A stretch of DNA of 64,000 bases. It comes from Mammaliicoccus sp. Marseille-Q6498. Lineage in GTDB: Bacteria; Bacillota; Bacilli; Staphylococcales; Staphylococcaceae. The stretch covers positions 1 to 64,000 of the forward strand of contig NZ_CAMGYY010000002.1 of NCBI RefSeq assembly GCF_946151045.1, written 5' to 3'. Below the pieces are notes generated by a model that did no database searches, was not told where the DNA came from, and saw nothing but the letters and a program-made list of their open reading frames with translations. Positions 20,560-30,230 of this stretch are shown here, piece after piece. Both the position numbers and the translations under genes were made by a program. Position 1 is the first letter of the stretch. Every line of letters begins with the position of its first letter.

Positions 20560-22044
20560 ATGGCTAATTGGACACGTGAAGAAAAATACACAAAATTATC
20601 AGATATAACTGAAGAAGCGTATGCGCAACTTCAAGAAAGAGTTAATCAATCTAAGTGGCGACAGATTTTTCATATTCAACCTAAGACTGGGTTGTTAAAT
20701 GATCCGAATGGGTTGATATATCACAACGGTGAGTATCATGTTTTTCATCAATGGTTTCCTTTAGATGCGGTTCATGGTATTAAGTATTGGTATCATTATA
20801 CGAGTAAAGATTTAGTTTACTTTGATGATAAAGGGGTCGCTTTAGCACCAGATACTTCTCTTGATAGTCATGGTGTATATTCAGGAAGCGGTTTTGATTA
20901 TAATGGTAAGTTACATTTAATGTACACGGGTAATGTGAGAGATTCTGAATGGAATAGAACATCGAATCAACTGATTGCTGTGGAAAATGAAGATAGCACT
21001 TTTGAAAAGTTTGAAAGTCCTGTAATTTCAGGAAGTCCGGAAGGTTATACTGAGCATTTTAGAGATCCTAAAGTTTGGAAAGAAAATGATAAATATTATG
21101 CTATATTCGGTATTCAACGTGAAGATGAAACGGGAACTGTTGTAATTTATGAATCAGAAGATATTAAGAATTGGCAGTTCAAAGGAGAACTTGAAACGGA
21201 TTTAAATAACTTTGGTTATATGTGGGAATGCCCGGATTTATTTAAGTTAAATGGACAAGAGGTTTTAGCATTTTCACCACAAGGTATTGAAGCGAAAGAT
21301 AATCAATTTGAAAATATATATCAATCGGGATACATAATTGGCAAGGTTAATTTAGATGAATTAACTATGAAACATGGTGAATTTAAAGAGTTTGATCAAG
21401 GATTTGATTTTTATGCACCACAAACATTTTTAGATGAAGATGGAAATAGAATATTAATTGGTTGGATGGGGCTTCCAGAAATCGATTATGCAACTGATGA
21501 AGAAGGTTGGGCACACTGTTTAACATTACCGAGAGTTTTAACGATAGAAAATGGTAAGTTAAAACAAAGACCGATTAAAGCGTTAGAGAAACTTAGAACG
21601 AATAAAGAAACTGCTGAAGGATACGCGAATAAGCATTCAGTTAAGTTACAGCCTTATGAAGGTAAACAATTCGAACTTCTAATTGATATTTTAGAAAATG
21701 AAGCAACTGAAATATATTTTGATGTGCGCGTATCAAAAAAATGTTCGACTCAATTGATATATAATACACGTACGAAAAAGTTAACTTTAGATCGTTTTGA
21801 AAGTGGCATTGTGAGTCAAAATGTAGAAAAAACGACAAGAGAAGTAATATTAGAAAATGATTTAAAACAATTAAGAGTATACAGTGATACTTCTAGTTTA
21901 GAGATTTTTGTTAATGATGGTGACCATGTATTAACGACTAGAATCTTCCCTGATGAAAATGCAATTAATTTTAGAACATCAACTGAATCCGGCCAAGTTT
22001 ATTTGAAATTTACAAAATACGATATTAAATCGAATAATCAATAA
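20560..22044 (+). CDS. scrB: Sucrose-6-phosphate hydrolase (GH32)
   Basis: Cleaves sucrose-6-phosphate, delivered by a sucrose PTS, to glucose-6-phosphate and fructose. The 494-aa protein has the GH32 five-blade propeller with the nucleophile motif LLNDPNG, then FRDPK and the acid/base motif WECPD, and a C-terminal beta-sandwich from about 350. I chose ATG 20560 (MANWTREEKY) because AAGGAG lies 7 bases upstream. Neither the PTS gene scrA, the regulator scrR nor fructokinase is adjacent, so it acts with genes elsewhere. In S. aureus scrB lies closer to agr. Confidence 0.93.
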   Translation: MANWTREEKYTKLSDITEEAYAQLQERVNQSKWRQIFHIQPKTGLLNDPNGLIYHNGEYHVFHQWFPLDAVHGIKYWYHYTSKDLVYFDDKGVALAPDTSLDSHGVYSGSGFDYNGKLHLMYTGNVRDSEWNRTSNQLIAVENEDSTFEKFESPVISGSPEGYTEHFRDPKVWKENDKYYAIFGIQREDETGTVVIYESEDIKNWQFKGELETDLNNFGYMWECPDLFKLNGQEVLAFSPQGIEAKDNQFENIYQSGYIIGKVNLDELTMKHGEFKEFDQGFDFYAPQTFLDEDGNRILIGWMGLPEIDYATDEEGWAHCLTLPRVLTIENGKLKQRPIKALEKLRTNKETAEGYANKHSVKLQPYEGKQFELLIDILENEATEIYFDVRVSKKCSTQLIYNTRTKKLTLDRFESGIVSQNVEKTTREVILENDLKQLRVYSDTSSLEIFVNDGDHVLTTRIFPDENAINFRTSTESGQVYLKFTKYDIKSNNQ

Positions 22045-22051
22045 ATTTATT

Positions 22052-22085
22052 AAACACTTGTTGACTTTACAGCAAGTGTTTTTAT
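22052..22085 (+). terminator. Terminator after scrB
   Basis: AAACACTTG (22052-22060) pairs with CAAGTGTTT (22073-22081), followed by T-rich sequence. Confidence 0.8.
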
Positions 22086-22231
22086 TATATTTCTGAAATT
22101 ATGAGAAATATGAACAAGTTATTACAAAATATTAATTCTATGTAACATATAAAGACTATGCATAGTAACCAATTAAATTTTGATTTATACTATTAGTAAT
22201 GAGAAATATAGAAGGAGGGGAAGAACTTTTG

Positions 22232-23230
22232 ATGAAGACATTTAAAAATATCACATTGTCTATTGTGATATTATCATCAGCGGTATTTGGCGTATCTTAC
22301 GGGAATGATATTTATGCTAAAGTAACGACTGACAATACTTCTCCTAAAACAAATCAAGAAGCTAGTACAGAAGAACCAAGTACGGAAGAGCCAAGTACAG
22401 AGGAACCAAGTACGGAAGAACCAAGTACGGAAGAACCAAGTACAGAGGAACCAAGTACAGAAGAGCCAAGTACAGAAGAACCAAGTACGGAAGAGCCGAG
22501 CACCGAAGAACCAAGCACACAAGAGCCAAATACACATGAACCAAGTACAGAAGAACCAAGTACAGAAGAACCAAGTACGGAAGAACCAAGTACGGAAGAA
22601 CCAAGTACGGAAGAACCAAGTACGGAAGAGCCAAGTACGGAAGAGCCAAGTACAGAAGAACCAAGTACAGAGGAACCAAGTACGGAAGAACCAAGTGCTG
22701 GAGGAAATAACGGAAATAATAGCAGTAACCAAACACCACAACCAAATAATGGTTCAACATCAACAGAAAAACCAAATTCAAATGACTCAAACAATACAAG
22801 TGGCAATCAACAGCTTAGTGTAAGTCAATTTGTACCAACAATACCAAGTTATCCAAATGACAATGGATTAGGTACATATAGTAGTGAACAACAAACGCCA
22901 CTTGAAGAAGCACCTAAATTTATTCCAGGAAAATCAGAAGCATATTATACGAAAATGGATAAAGATGTTCTTAATTTAGTGACGAGTAAAGTTGGTTCAA
23001 GACCCGATTTAGCTGATCCTAAATTCAAAAAGAATGCGAAAACAACAGAAACAACATTAGTAGATGATGATAGTGACACTAAAAAAACGAGTACAACTAC
23101 AGATAATATAGAAAATACAAGCAATGAAAAAGATACTTCAAAACCATTAATATTAGGCGTATCAATTGCTATCGTAATCATATTTGGTTCAATTATATGG
23201 TTCATTTTCAGAAGATTTAATCGTTCATAA
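22232..23230 (+). CDS. sdrH: SdrH-like repeat surface protein
   Basis: Membrane-anchored, cell-surface protein. Residues 1-30 are a signal peptide (MKTFKNITLSIVILSS...). Then come 22 EEPST-type pentapeptides (22366-22695, with QEPNT and HEPST variants), a Ser/Asn/Gln-rich linker, and a unique domain of about 100 aa (FVPTIPSYPNDNG...). A C-terminal membrane helix (LILGVSIAIVIIFGSIIWFI) is followed by FRRFNRS. No LPXTG motif is present, as in S. aureus SdrH, which also lies near groESL. EPST replaces the usual Ser-Asp repeat. Start could be TTG 22229; ATG 22232 is used. The unique domain's function is unknown. Confidence 0.8.
   Translation: MKTFKNITLSIVILSSAVFGVSYGNDIYAKVTTDNTSPKTNQEASTEEPSTEEPSTEEPSTEEPSTEEPSTEEPSTEEPSTEEPSTEEPSTEEPSTQEPNTHEPSTEEPSTEEPSTEEPSTEEPSTEEPSTEEPSTEEPSTEEPSTEEPSTEEPSAGGNNGNNSSNQTPQPNNGSTSTEKPNSNDSNNTSGNQQLSVSQFVPTIPSYPNDNGLGTYSSEQQTPLEEAPKFIPGKSEAYYTKMDKDVLNLVTSKVGSRPDLADPKFKKNAKTTETTLVDDDSDTKKTSTTTDNIENTSNEKDTSKPLILGVSIAIVIIFGSIIWFIFRRFNRS
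22366..22695 (+). repeat. 15-bp coding repeat (EEPST), 22 units
   Basis: Twenty-two 15-bp units encode E-E-P-S-T with synonymous drift (GAA/GAG, ACA/ACG). It is prone to slippage, so length should vary between strains. It produces long spurious reading frames in the other five frames. Confidence 0.95.
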
Positions 23231-23257
23231 TAATAAATAAACTAAATTGATAACAAG

Positions 23258-23297
23258 CACCCCAAACTAAGAACTTAAAAATTCATAGTTTGGGGTG
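23258..23297 (+). terminator. Terminator after the sdrH-like gene
   Basis: CACCCCAAACTA (23258-23269) pairs with TAGTTTGGGGTG (23286-23297), followed by TTTATT. Confidence 0.8.
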
Positions 23298-23354
23298 TTT
23301 ATTGCAGAAAAAAGAATGTGAGCATATAATTTAAACATAAAGGGGTGTGCGTTT

Positions 23355-24785
23355 ATGTCTAAAAATAATGAAAAATTATCTTTACAAGTTGCAGCATTAA
23401 CAAGAGAAACAAAAAAGCTTGGCATTCCAATTATGATCGTATTTGAAGGAATACCTGCTTCGGGGAAAACAAGATTATCTAATGAATTGTTATTAACGTT
23501 GGATGCAAAATATACTCATTTCATTCCAACAAAATCACCAACAGAAGAAGATTTAAGATATCAATTTTTACAAAAGTATTGGAACACGATACCAGCAAAA
23601 GGGGATATTAACATATACTTTAGAAGTTGGTATGCATATTTTATAGAATATCAAGAGAACAAAATTAAGCATTCAATATACAATAAATATCATCACTTAA
23701 AAAGACAAATTAATGATTTTGAATCAATGATTAAAGCAGATGGTTATGAGATTATTAAATTTTATATAGAAATAAATGATAAAAAGAGAAATGAACATTT
23801 AAAAGAAATGAAAGAAAATCCGTTAACAAGTTGGAAAGCGCAAGAATATGAAAAAGCTATTTCAGATGACGTTTATCATAAAGAGATGCATAAAATTTTA
23901 AAAGAATCTTCTAAAGATGAATGGAAAGTAATCGATTATACTGAAAAAACTGAAGCAATTGGTTTAATGTATCAGCACATTATCGATCGATTAGAAAACG
24001 CCATAGAAGTACATCATAATAAGAAGAAAGAAATCGATGGGGCATTTTCGGAAGCATTTCATACTAAAATGTTTGAACAAAAATTAGACAAAGTTGATAA
24101 AAAGACATACAAAGAATTATTGGGAACATTGCAAGATAGATTAAAAGAATTGCAGTTTGCACTATATGAAAGAAAGATTCCACTTATATTAGCATATGAA
24201 GGAATGGATGCAGCAGGAAAAGGTGGCAATATAAAAAGAGTTAGAGAAAAACTTGATCCAACAGGTTATGAAGTTAACGCGATTAGTGCACCAACTGATG
24301 TAGAACTTAATCACCATTACTTATGGCGTTTCGCAAAAGATATGCCAAGAAGCGGACATATTGAAATATTCGATAGAAGTTGGTACGGCAGAGTATTAGT
24401 AGAAAGAGTCGAAGGATTCGCTACTAAAGAAGAATGGAGACGAGCATATGAAGAAATAAACCAATTTGAAAAAATGTGGACCGATGAAGGGGCTATCGTG
24501 TTAAAATTCTTCTTAACTTTAGATAAAGATGAACAGTTGAAACGATTTAAAGAAAGAGAAGAAACAGTAGAAAAACAATGGAAAATAACTGACGAAGACT
24601 GGCGAAATAGAGAAAAATGGGATTTATACTTAGAAGCAAGTCATGACATGATTGAAAAAACAAATACAGATTATGCGCCATGGTTAATTGTTCCAGCAGA
24701 TCATAAAAAAACAGCAAGAATCGAAGTGTTAAAATATATTATTAAGAAATGTGAAGAAGCACTTTGGGGCGTAAAGCAATATTAA
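23355..24785 (+). CDS. Polyphosphate:AMP phosphotransferase (two-domain PPK2)
   Basis: Phosphorylates AMP (or a related nucleotide) using polyphosphate. The 476-aa protein holds two PPK2 domains. The N-terminal one (about 10-225) keeps a Walker A-like loop FEGIPASGKTRL but is otherwise divergent. The C-terminal one (about 245-470) has intact YEGMDAAGKGGNIKR, the lid-side APTDVELNHHYLWRF and FDRSWYGRVLVERVEG. This domain order matches the two-domain PAP type, in which the C-terminal half is active. It lies between the sdrH-like gene and mroQ, which are near neighbours in S. aureus. GGGGTG precedes the start. Nucleotide preference is not decided by sequence. Confidence 0.88.
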   Translation: MSKNNEKLSLQVAALTRETKKLGIPIMIVFEGIPASGKTRLSNELLLTLDAKYTHFIPTKSPTEEDLRYQFLQKYWNTIPAKGDINIYFRSWYAYFIEYQENKIKHSIYNKYHHLKRQINDFESMIKADGYEIIKFYIEINDKKRNEHLKEMKENPLTSWKAQEYEKAISDDVYHKEMHKILKESSKDEWKVIDYTEKTEAIGLMYQHIIDRLENAIEVHHNKKKEIDGAFSEAFHTKMFEQKLDKVDKKTYKELLGTLQDRLKELQFALYERKIPLILAYEGMDAAGKGGNIKRVREKLDPTGYEVNAISAPTDVELNHHYLWRFAKDMPRSGHIEIFDRSWYGRVLVERVEGFATKEEWRRAYEEINQFEKMWTDEGAIVLKFFLTLDKDEQLKRFKEREETVEKQWKITDEDWRNREKWDLYLEASHDMIEKTNTDYAPWLIVPADHKKTARIEVLKYIIKKCEEALWGVKQY

Positions 24786-24790
24786 AAACA

Positions 24791-24822
24791 CCCGTCTAAT
24801 CTTAGATTAGACGGGCTTTTTA
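24791..24822. terminator. Terminator shared by the PPK2 gene and mroQ
   Basis: CCCGTCTAATC (24791-24801) pairs with GATTAGACGGG (24805-24815) with a T tract downstream. It lies between convergent genes. Confidence 0.88.
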
Positions 24823-24831
24823 TAGTTTAGC

Positions 24832-25599
24832 TTATAACATATGAACAATTGTATTATAAACGAGATGTGCAACTTGAGATTGTTTTTCTAGTTGTTTATT
24901 AAGTTCGTCTGTAAATACGATTTGTCCTAATACTACGATTCCGTTCATTCCCATATGTGCAATCATCGGTACGATAATTCTCTTAGTAAGAACATATAAT
25001 CCACTAAATATTGCACCCATAACGACATAAATAAGTGTATGTTCTGGGTCTGAATGTGCTAATGAAAATATAAATGAACTAACGAGTACTGCTATGATAA
25101 AACTTAACCACTTAGGTTTTTTAATCATATTGAAAATTTCACCGAATATAAGTTTACGGAATATTAATTCTTCTAATATTGGTCCGGCAAGAACGATATA
25201 AATAATTAATATATGTGATTCTTTTGCGATTTTCATTAATCTTTGTGTATTACCACTTTGAACAGGTTGATTAAATATATAAATATTAATTAACGATGCT
25301 ATAGCTTGACCAAACATGGCGATAAAAATACCAGCTAATCCCCAAAAAATAACGTAGATCCACTTTTCTTTCGTTTGTTTTTCTAAACGCGTGGGGTTCT
25401 TAATGTTTGAATGCATAAACCATAATAGTAAAACTGAAATAATCGCTGTAACGGCCATCCAGGTTAAACTGATTTCAAGTAAATGGATTTTCGATATACC
25501 AGAGTCTTTGTATATTGAACTTGGAATAATTGTAATCGTCTGAACAATTCCAAATAATATTAAGGTTGTAATATTGACTGTTAATCGATTAAACTTCAT
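24832..25599 (-). CDS. mroQ: CPBP-family membrane protease MroQ
   Basis: Intramembrane metalloprotease-like protein of 255 aa with about seven membrane helices. The ABI/CPBP motifs are present: EELIFR (Glu143, Glu144, Arg148), SLAHSD (His182) and MIAHMGMN (His215), all needed for activity in the family. In S. aureus MroQ is required for full agr function at the AgrD/AIP step. Its place beside groESL and near an sdrH-like gene supports orthology, and B. subtilis ydiL is in the same place. agr lies 25 kb away in this window. Activity on this AgrD is inferred. Confidence 0.88.
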   Translation of the reverse strand: MKFNRLTVNITTLILFGIVQTITIIPSSIYKDSGISKIHLLEISLTWMAVTAIISVLLLWFMHSNIKNPTRLEKQTKEKWIYVIFWGLAGIFIAMFGQAIASLINIYIFNQPVQSGNTQRLMKIAKESHILIIYIVLAGPILEELIFRKLIFGEIFNMIKKPKWLSFIIAVLVSSFIFSLAHSDPEHTLIYVVMGAIFSGLYVLTKRIIVPMIAHMGMNGIVVLGQIVFTDELNKQLEKQSQVAHLVYNTIVHML

Positions 25600-25685
25600 T
25601 TCTTAATTCCTCCAAAAATAAACATGTACATATTGTATCTTATTTTAATCGAAAAGAGAAAAGTTTAAGTTATTTTGCTTGTAAT

Positions 25686-25744
25686 TTTGACCAAATTTGA
25701 TTATTATAAAACTGTAGTTAGCACTTAAAGTTAACGAGTGCTAA
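25686..25744 (+). promoter_or_regulatory. groESL heat-shock control region (CtsR-like box and CIRCE)
   Basis: CIRCE occupies 25718-25744: TTAGCACTT, nine bases, GAGTGCTAA, one base from consensus, bound by HrcA. Upstream, 25686-25702 (TTTGACCAAATTTGATT) resembles a CtsR box on the minus strand (GGTCAAA repeats), with two mismatches in the second half. Dual HrcA and CtsR control of groESL is known in staphylococci. Confidence 0.88.
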
Positions 25745-25773
25745 TATTAATTGAGTCAAGGAGGATTTTATAA

Positions 25774-26058
25774 ATGTTAAAACCATTGGGAGATAGAATT
25801 ATTATCGAGAAAACAGAAAAAGAACAAACTACAGCAAGCGGGATTGTATTAACAGATTCAGCTAAAGAACAGTCTAACGAAGGTAAAGTTGTAGCTGTTG
25901 GACCAGGTAAGCGTTTAGAAGATGGTACAAGACTTTCTGTAGATGTTTCTGTAGGTGATCAAGTAGTGTATCAACAATACGCAGGAACTGAAGTGAAACG
26001 CGATAAAGAGACATATATTATCCTTGCGGAAGATGATATTTTAGCAGTTATTGAATAA
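25774..26058 (+). CDS. groES: Co-chaperonin GroES
   Basis: Heptameric 10-kDa lid of the GroEL chamber. The 94-aa protein starts [18 protein letters not shown] and contains the mobile loop [14 protein letters not shown] and the typical [14 protein letters not shown] precedes the ATG, 29 bp after CIRCE. groEL follows after 48 bp in the same operon. Confidence 0.98.
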   Translation: MLKPLGDRIIIEKTEKEQTTASGIVLTDSAKEQSNEGKVVAVGPGKRLEDGTRLSVDVSVGDQVVYQQYAGTEVKRDKETYIILAEDDILAVIE

Positions 26059-26106
26059 TTAAATTAAGATTTATTGATGATATTTAATTGATGGAGGTAT
26101 ATATAA

Positions 26107-27729
<1,623 letters not shown>

Positions 27730-27732
<3 letters not shown>

Positions 27733-27837
27733 TTAATATCTATCCCCTCATCATTATGATGAGGGGGTTTTTTATGCTGAAATAAACACAAATTGCTAAA
27801 CGGAGTACATAATCATGATTAGATCTGCAAATAGAAA
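27730..27837 (+). repeat. Duplicated segment, copy 1 (groEL terminator to acetyltransferase start)
   Basis: This segment repeats 28431-28529. Both hold the CATCATTATGATGAG hairpin, an AATAAACA stretch, the ribosome-binding site GGAGTACATAATC and the first eight codons (MIRSANRN) of the acetyltransferase gene. In copy 1 the frame ends after 18 codons. It is a truncated duplicate of the start of the acetyltransferase gene. Confidence 0.85.
27744..27775 (+). terminator. groESL terminator
   Basis: CCCCTCATCA pairs with TGATGAGGGG (27744-27766), followed by TTTTTT. A decayed copy of the hairpin lies at 28438-28461 as part of a larger duplication. Confidence 0.9.
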
Positions 27838-27941
27838 CAAATCCCCTTTATTATTTAAAGGAGGATATTGATTGTTATATTCGCTTTATTGATGAATCAA
27901 GATGTGGAACCCATATGTAATATAATGCGATGTTTATATGT

Positions 27942-28127
27942 TTAATCGATTTTTTTAATTTCCGCACAATTTTTGCAAAACACAGTCGATTCATTTTTTA
28001 AATATGCTGTGATTTCAGTATTACCTTTATACATGGGATATCGCATTGTGAGTATAATAGGTTCACCTTTTTCTATTTCTTTCTGACATATTGAGCATTT
28101 TTGTTTTTCAAATAAATTGAAGTTCAT
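27942..28127 (-). CDS. Small zinc-ribbon-like protein
   Basis: A 61-aa protein with two CxxC knuckles, CSICQKEI at about 11-18 and CKNC at about 51-54. This is a probable zinc ribbon. GAGGTG lies 7 bases before the ATG. No homologue is recognised. It lies inside the segment bounded by the two copies of the acetyltransferase start and may have arrived with it. Function unknown. Confidence 0.6.
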   Translation of the reverse strand: MNFNLFEKQKCSICQKEIEKGEPIILTMRYPMYKGNTEITAYLKNESTVFCKNCAEIKKID

Positions 28128-28506
28128 TTTTATACACCTCTATCTCATAATATTTGTTAATTCTTTTTGGTAAGCATTCTTAGATGGTAGGAACAAAGAG
28201 ATTATATCAGTCTAATAGTTTCTCAGCTTCACATCCTTATAGAATATATTCGTTTCTTCATTATTTATCTTAGTTATCTTTATAATTAATTATACTATAT
28301 GATTTAGCATAGTAACTAATGTAATTAGATGAAATTATGAGAGATATCAAATAGAAAAAAAGTCATCAATCTTAACTATAGAACGATATTAGAACCATTA
28401 CTAAATATAAGAGCATGGAGTAATTAACATATCCATCTCATCATTATGATGAGGGGATATATTTATGCTAAAATAAACATAAATTGGTAAAAAGGAGTAC
28501 ATAATC
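28128..28506. other. Gene-free DNA with duplicated segment, copy 2
   Basis: AT-rich sequence without a supported reading frame. Positions 28431-28529 carry the second copy of the duplication described at 27730, ending within the intact acetyltransferase gene. Nothing else stands out. Confidence 0.7.
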
Positions 28507-29070
28507 ATGATTAGATCTGCAAATAGAAATGATGCTTCTAAAATTAGTGAGTTAATATATATTATTTGGAATGATATGGAGTTGCCTCTAATTCAAGATA
28601 ATGATAAGTCAGTTGTGTTAGATGTGATTAAACAAAGTATAGAAGAAGGGCATTATAGAAATTACTTTGAACATATTCATGTGTTTGAAGTTGAAGGGGA
28701 AGTTGCTGGTTTCATTAATACTTATGATGGTGGTGATGAAGCGGTTCTTGAAAGTAATTGGAATAAGATTGATTTTAAACAAGATTTTAAATTAGAAGGT
28801 ACGCCTTTACCTGAAAAAGAAGCGGATCAGGGAGATTTATATATTGAATCTATTGCTGTTTTTTCTGATTATAGAGGGCAAGGTATTGCGTCTAAATTAA
28901 TTGAGTATATTTTTAATTATGCAAAGGAACAAGGTTTTAAAAATGTTTCATTAAACTGTGAAGTAGAAAATGAAGGTGCGATGAAATTATATAGAAAATT
29001 TGGATTCGAACCTAGTTACGATAGGGTACTAAGCGGTCATGATTATAAATATATGATTAAGACTATTTAA
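28507..29070 (+). CDS. GNAT family N-acetyltransferase
   Basis: A 187-aa acetyltransferase of unknown substrate. The acetyl-CoA-binding motif is SIAVFSDYRGQGIASKLIEYI (about 119-139), followed by LNCEVENEGAMKLYRKFGF typical of the family. AAGGAGT lies 8 bases before the ATG. The 5' end exists a second time, truncated, about 700 bp upstream. Confidence 0.85.
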   Translation: MIRSANRNDASKISELIYIIWNDMELPLIQDNDKSVVLDVIKQSIEEGHYRNYFEHIHVFEVEGEVAGFINTYDGGDEAVLESNWNKIDFKQDFKLEGTPLPEKEADQGDLYIESIAVFSDYRGQGIASKLIEYIFNYAKEQGFKNVSLNCEVENEGAMKLYRKFGFEPSYDRVLSGHDYKYMIKTI

Positions 29071-29090
29071 AAAATAATATATAATAAAAA

Positions 29091-29120
29091 AATCTGGCAC
29101 TTATGTGTCAGATTTTTTAT
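29091..29120. terminator. Bidirectional terminator between acetyltransferase and ogt
   Basis: AATCTGGCAC and GTGTCAGATT (29091-29114) form a hairpin with A and T tracts on both sides. Confidence 0.85.
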
Positions 29121-29626
29121 TATATATTTTTCTCGATATTTAAGATTAATTCTTTTCGTTCAATCCCACTTGAATATCCACCAAGTCCACCGTCTGCAGC
29201 TATTACTCTATGACATGGAACTAAGATTGTGAGATGATTTTTGCCATTTGCATTTGCGACTGCACGAAATGCTGTCGGTTGTCCTATATTCTCAGCTAAT
29301 TGTTTATATGAAATCGTTTCGCCGTATGGTATATCACATAACGCTTGCCATACTTTCTGTTGAAAAGGTGTTCCGAAGTTAAATTTTATTGGGACTGTAA
29401 ACTTGTCTAGCTTACCTTCGAAATATAAATTAAGTTCTTGCTCTAATTGATTTAATACATTATTACTTTCATCTAATATATCTTGGTTTGTTGTACGAAT
29501 TAAATATGATCTTTCTTTTTCAATATCTGATTTGTTTATAAAATGTAGTAACAATAGGTGTGTTTCATCAGCAATTGCTATCATATTCCCAGCTTTTGTG
29601 TTAATTGATTTTTGATATAGACTCAT
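29120..29626 (-). CDS. ogt: Methylated-DNA--protein-cysteine methyltransferase
   Basis: Suicide repair enzyme that removes alkyl groups from O6-alkylguanine. The 168-aa protein has the acceptor motif ILVPCHRVIAADGGLGGYSSG (acceptor Cys about 138) and the DNA-binding helix segment TAFRAVANANGKN. I chose ATG 29626 (MSLYQKS), as GAGGTG lies 6 bases upstream. The N-terminal domain is short, as in Ogt rather than Ada. Monocistronic. Confidence 0.93.
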   Translation of the reverse strand: MSLYQKSINTKAGNMIAIADETHLLLLHFINKSDIEKERSYLIRTTNQDILDESNNVLNQLEQELNLYFEGKLDKFTVPIKFNFGTPFQQKVWQALCDIPYGETISYKQLAENIGQPTAFRAVANANGKNHLTILVPCHRVIAADGGLGGYSSGIERKELILNIEKNI

Positions 29627-29736
29627 AAAATTCACCTCTTTAAAGAGAGTGTAACATAATTAATAATGGATAACCTTTTTTAAAATGTGGAAAATTTATT
29701 ACTCATTCTTTATCATTAAAATAAGGAGTGATTTCT

Positions 29737-29868
29737 ATGGACATTATCGCAAGATGTATAGATTTTATCTTTTCGACTTTTTCAAATTGGTATGGCACAC
29801 CTGTAAATACAAGTAAGATTAAAGGAATGTTTAAAAAACGTTCTAAACAAAATAAAAAAGTAACCTGA
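29737..29868 (+). CDS. Small basic protein, 43 aa
   Basis: Starts MDIIARCIDFIFSTFSNWYG, then a lysine-rich tail. The first half is hydrophobic and aromatic, the second strongly basic, which suggests membrane association. AAGGAG sits 8 bases before the ATG, and a perfect terminator begins at the stop codon, so this is a compact transcription unit. No homologue recognised; function unknown. Confidence 0.6.
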   Translation: MDIIARCIDFIFSTFSNWYGTPVNTSKIKGMFKKRSKQNKKVT

Positions 29869-29897
29869 GATCGATTTTACGGTCTCAGGTTACTTTT
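29860..29897. terminator. Bidirectional terminator between two small genes
   Basis: GTAACCTGAGA (29860-29870) pairs with TCTCAGGTTAC (29883-29893). It contains the stop codons of both convergent small genes. Confidence 0.88.
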
Positions 29898-30066
29898 TGC
29901 GATTTGCTTTTTTACGATCAGCATTTCTGTTTATAAATGCAGCGATTAAAAATAGGATACATGCTAATGTGAACAATATGCCTGATTGTCCGGAGATTTC
30001 CATAATGATACCAATGACAAATGCTACAATAGCTAATCCTACTAATGATTTTGTAATGTTAGACAT
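29890..30066 (-). CDS. Small two-helix membrane protein, 58 aa
   Basis: Starts MSNITKSLVGLAIVAFVIG. It has two predicted membrane helices (about 6-22 and 27-44) and a basic tail (NRNADRKKANRKK). AAGGAG lies 8 bases before the ATG. The stop codon is inside the shared terminator. Hydrophobic pattern and ribosome-binding site make it credible; function unknown. Confidence 0.65.
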   Translation of the reverse strand: MSNITKSLVGLAIVAFVIGIIMEISGQSGILFTLACILFLIAAFINRNADRKKANRKK

Positions 30067-30230
30067 CTTTTTAGCTCCTTTTCTAAATTTTATTATACCA
30101 ATGTTTTACAAGTTATCCAAAACATGAAATTGAAAGAAAATAAATGATGAAATTTCGGGAACATACTTTTAATTTTCGTCATTCTCGTCTAGTATAGAGA
30201 TATCATAACAAGGAAAGAGGATGACTTTCT

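Noticed and set aside
22277..22823. Several long frames of W/F/L or V-L-G-S repeats overlapping the surface protein gene
   Set aside because: They are shadow translations of the 15-bp EEPST repeat.
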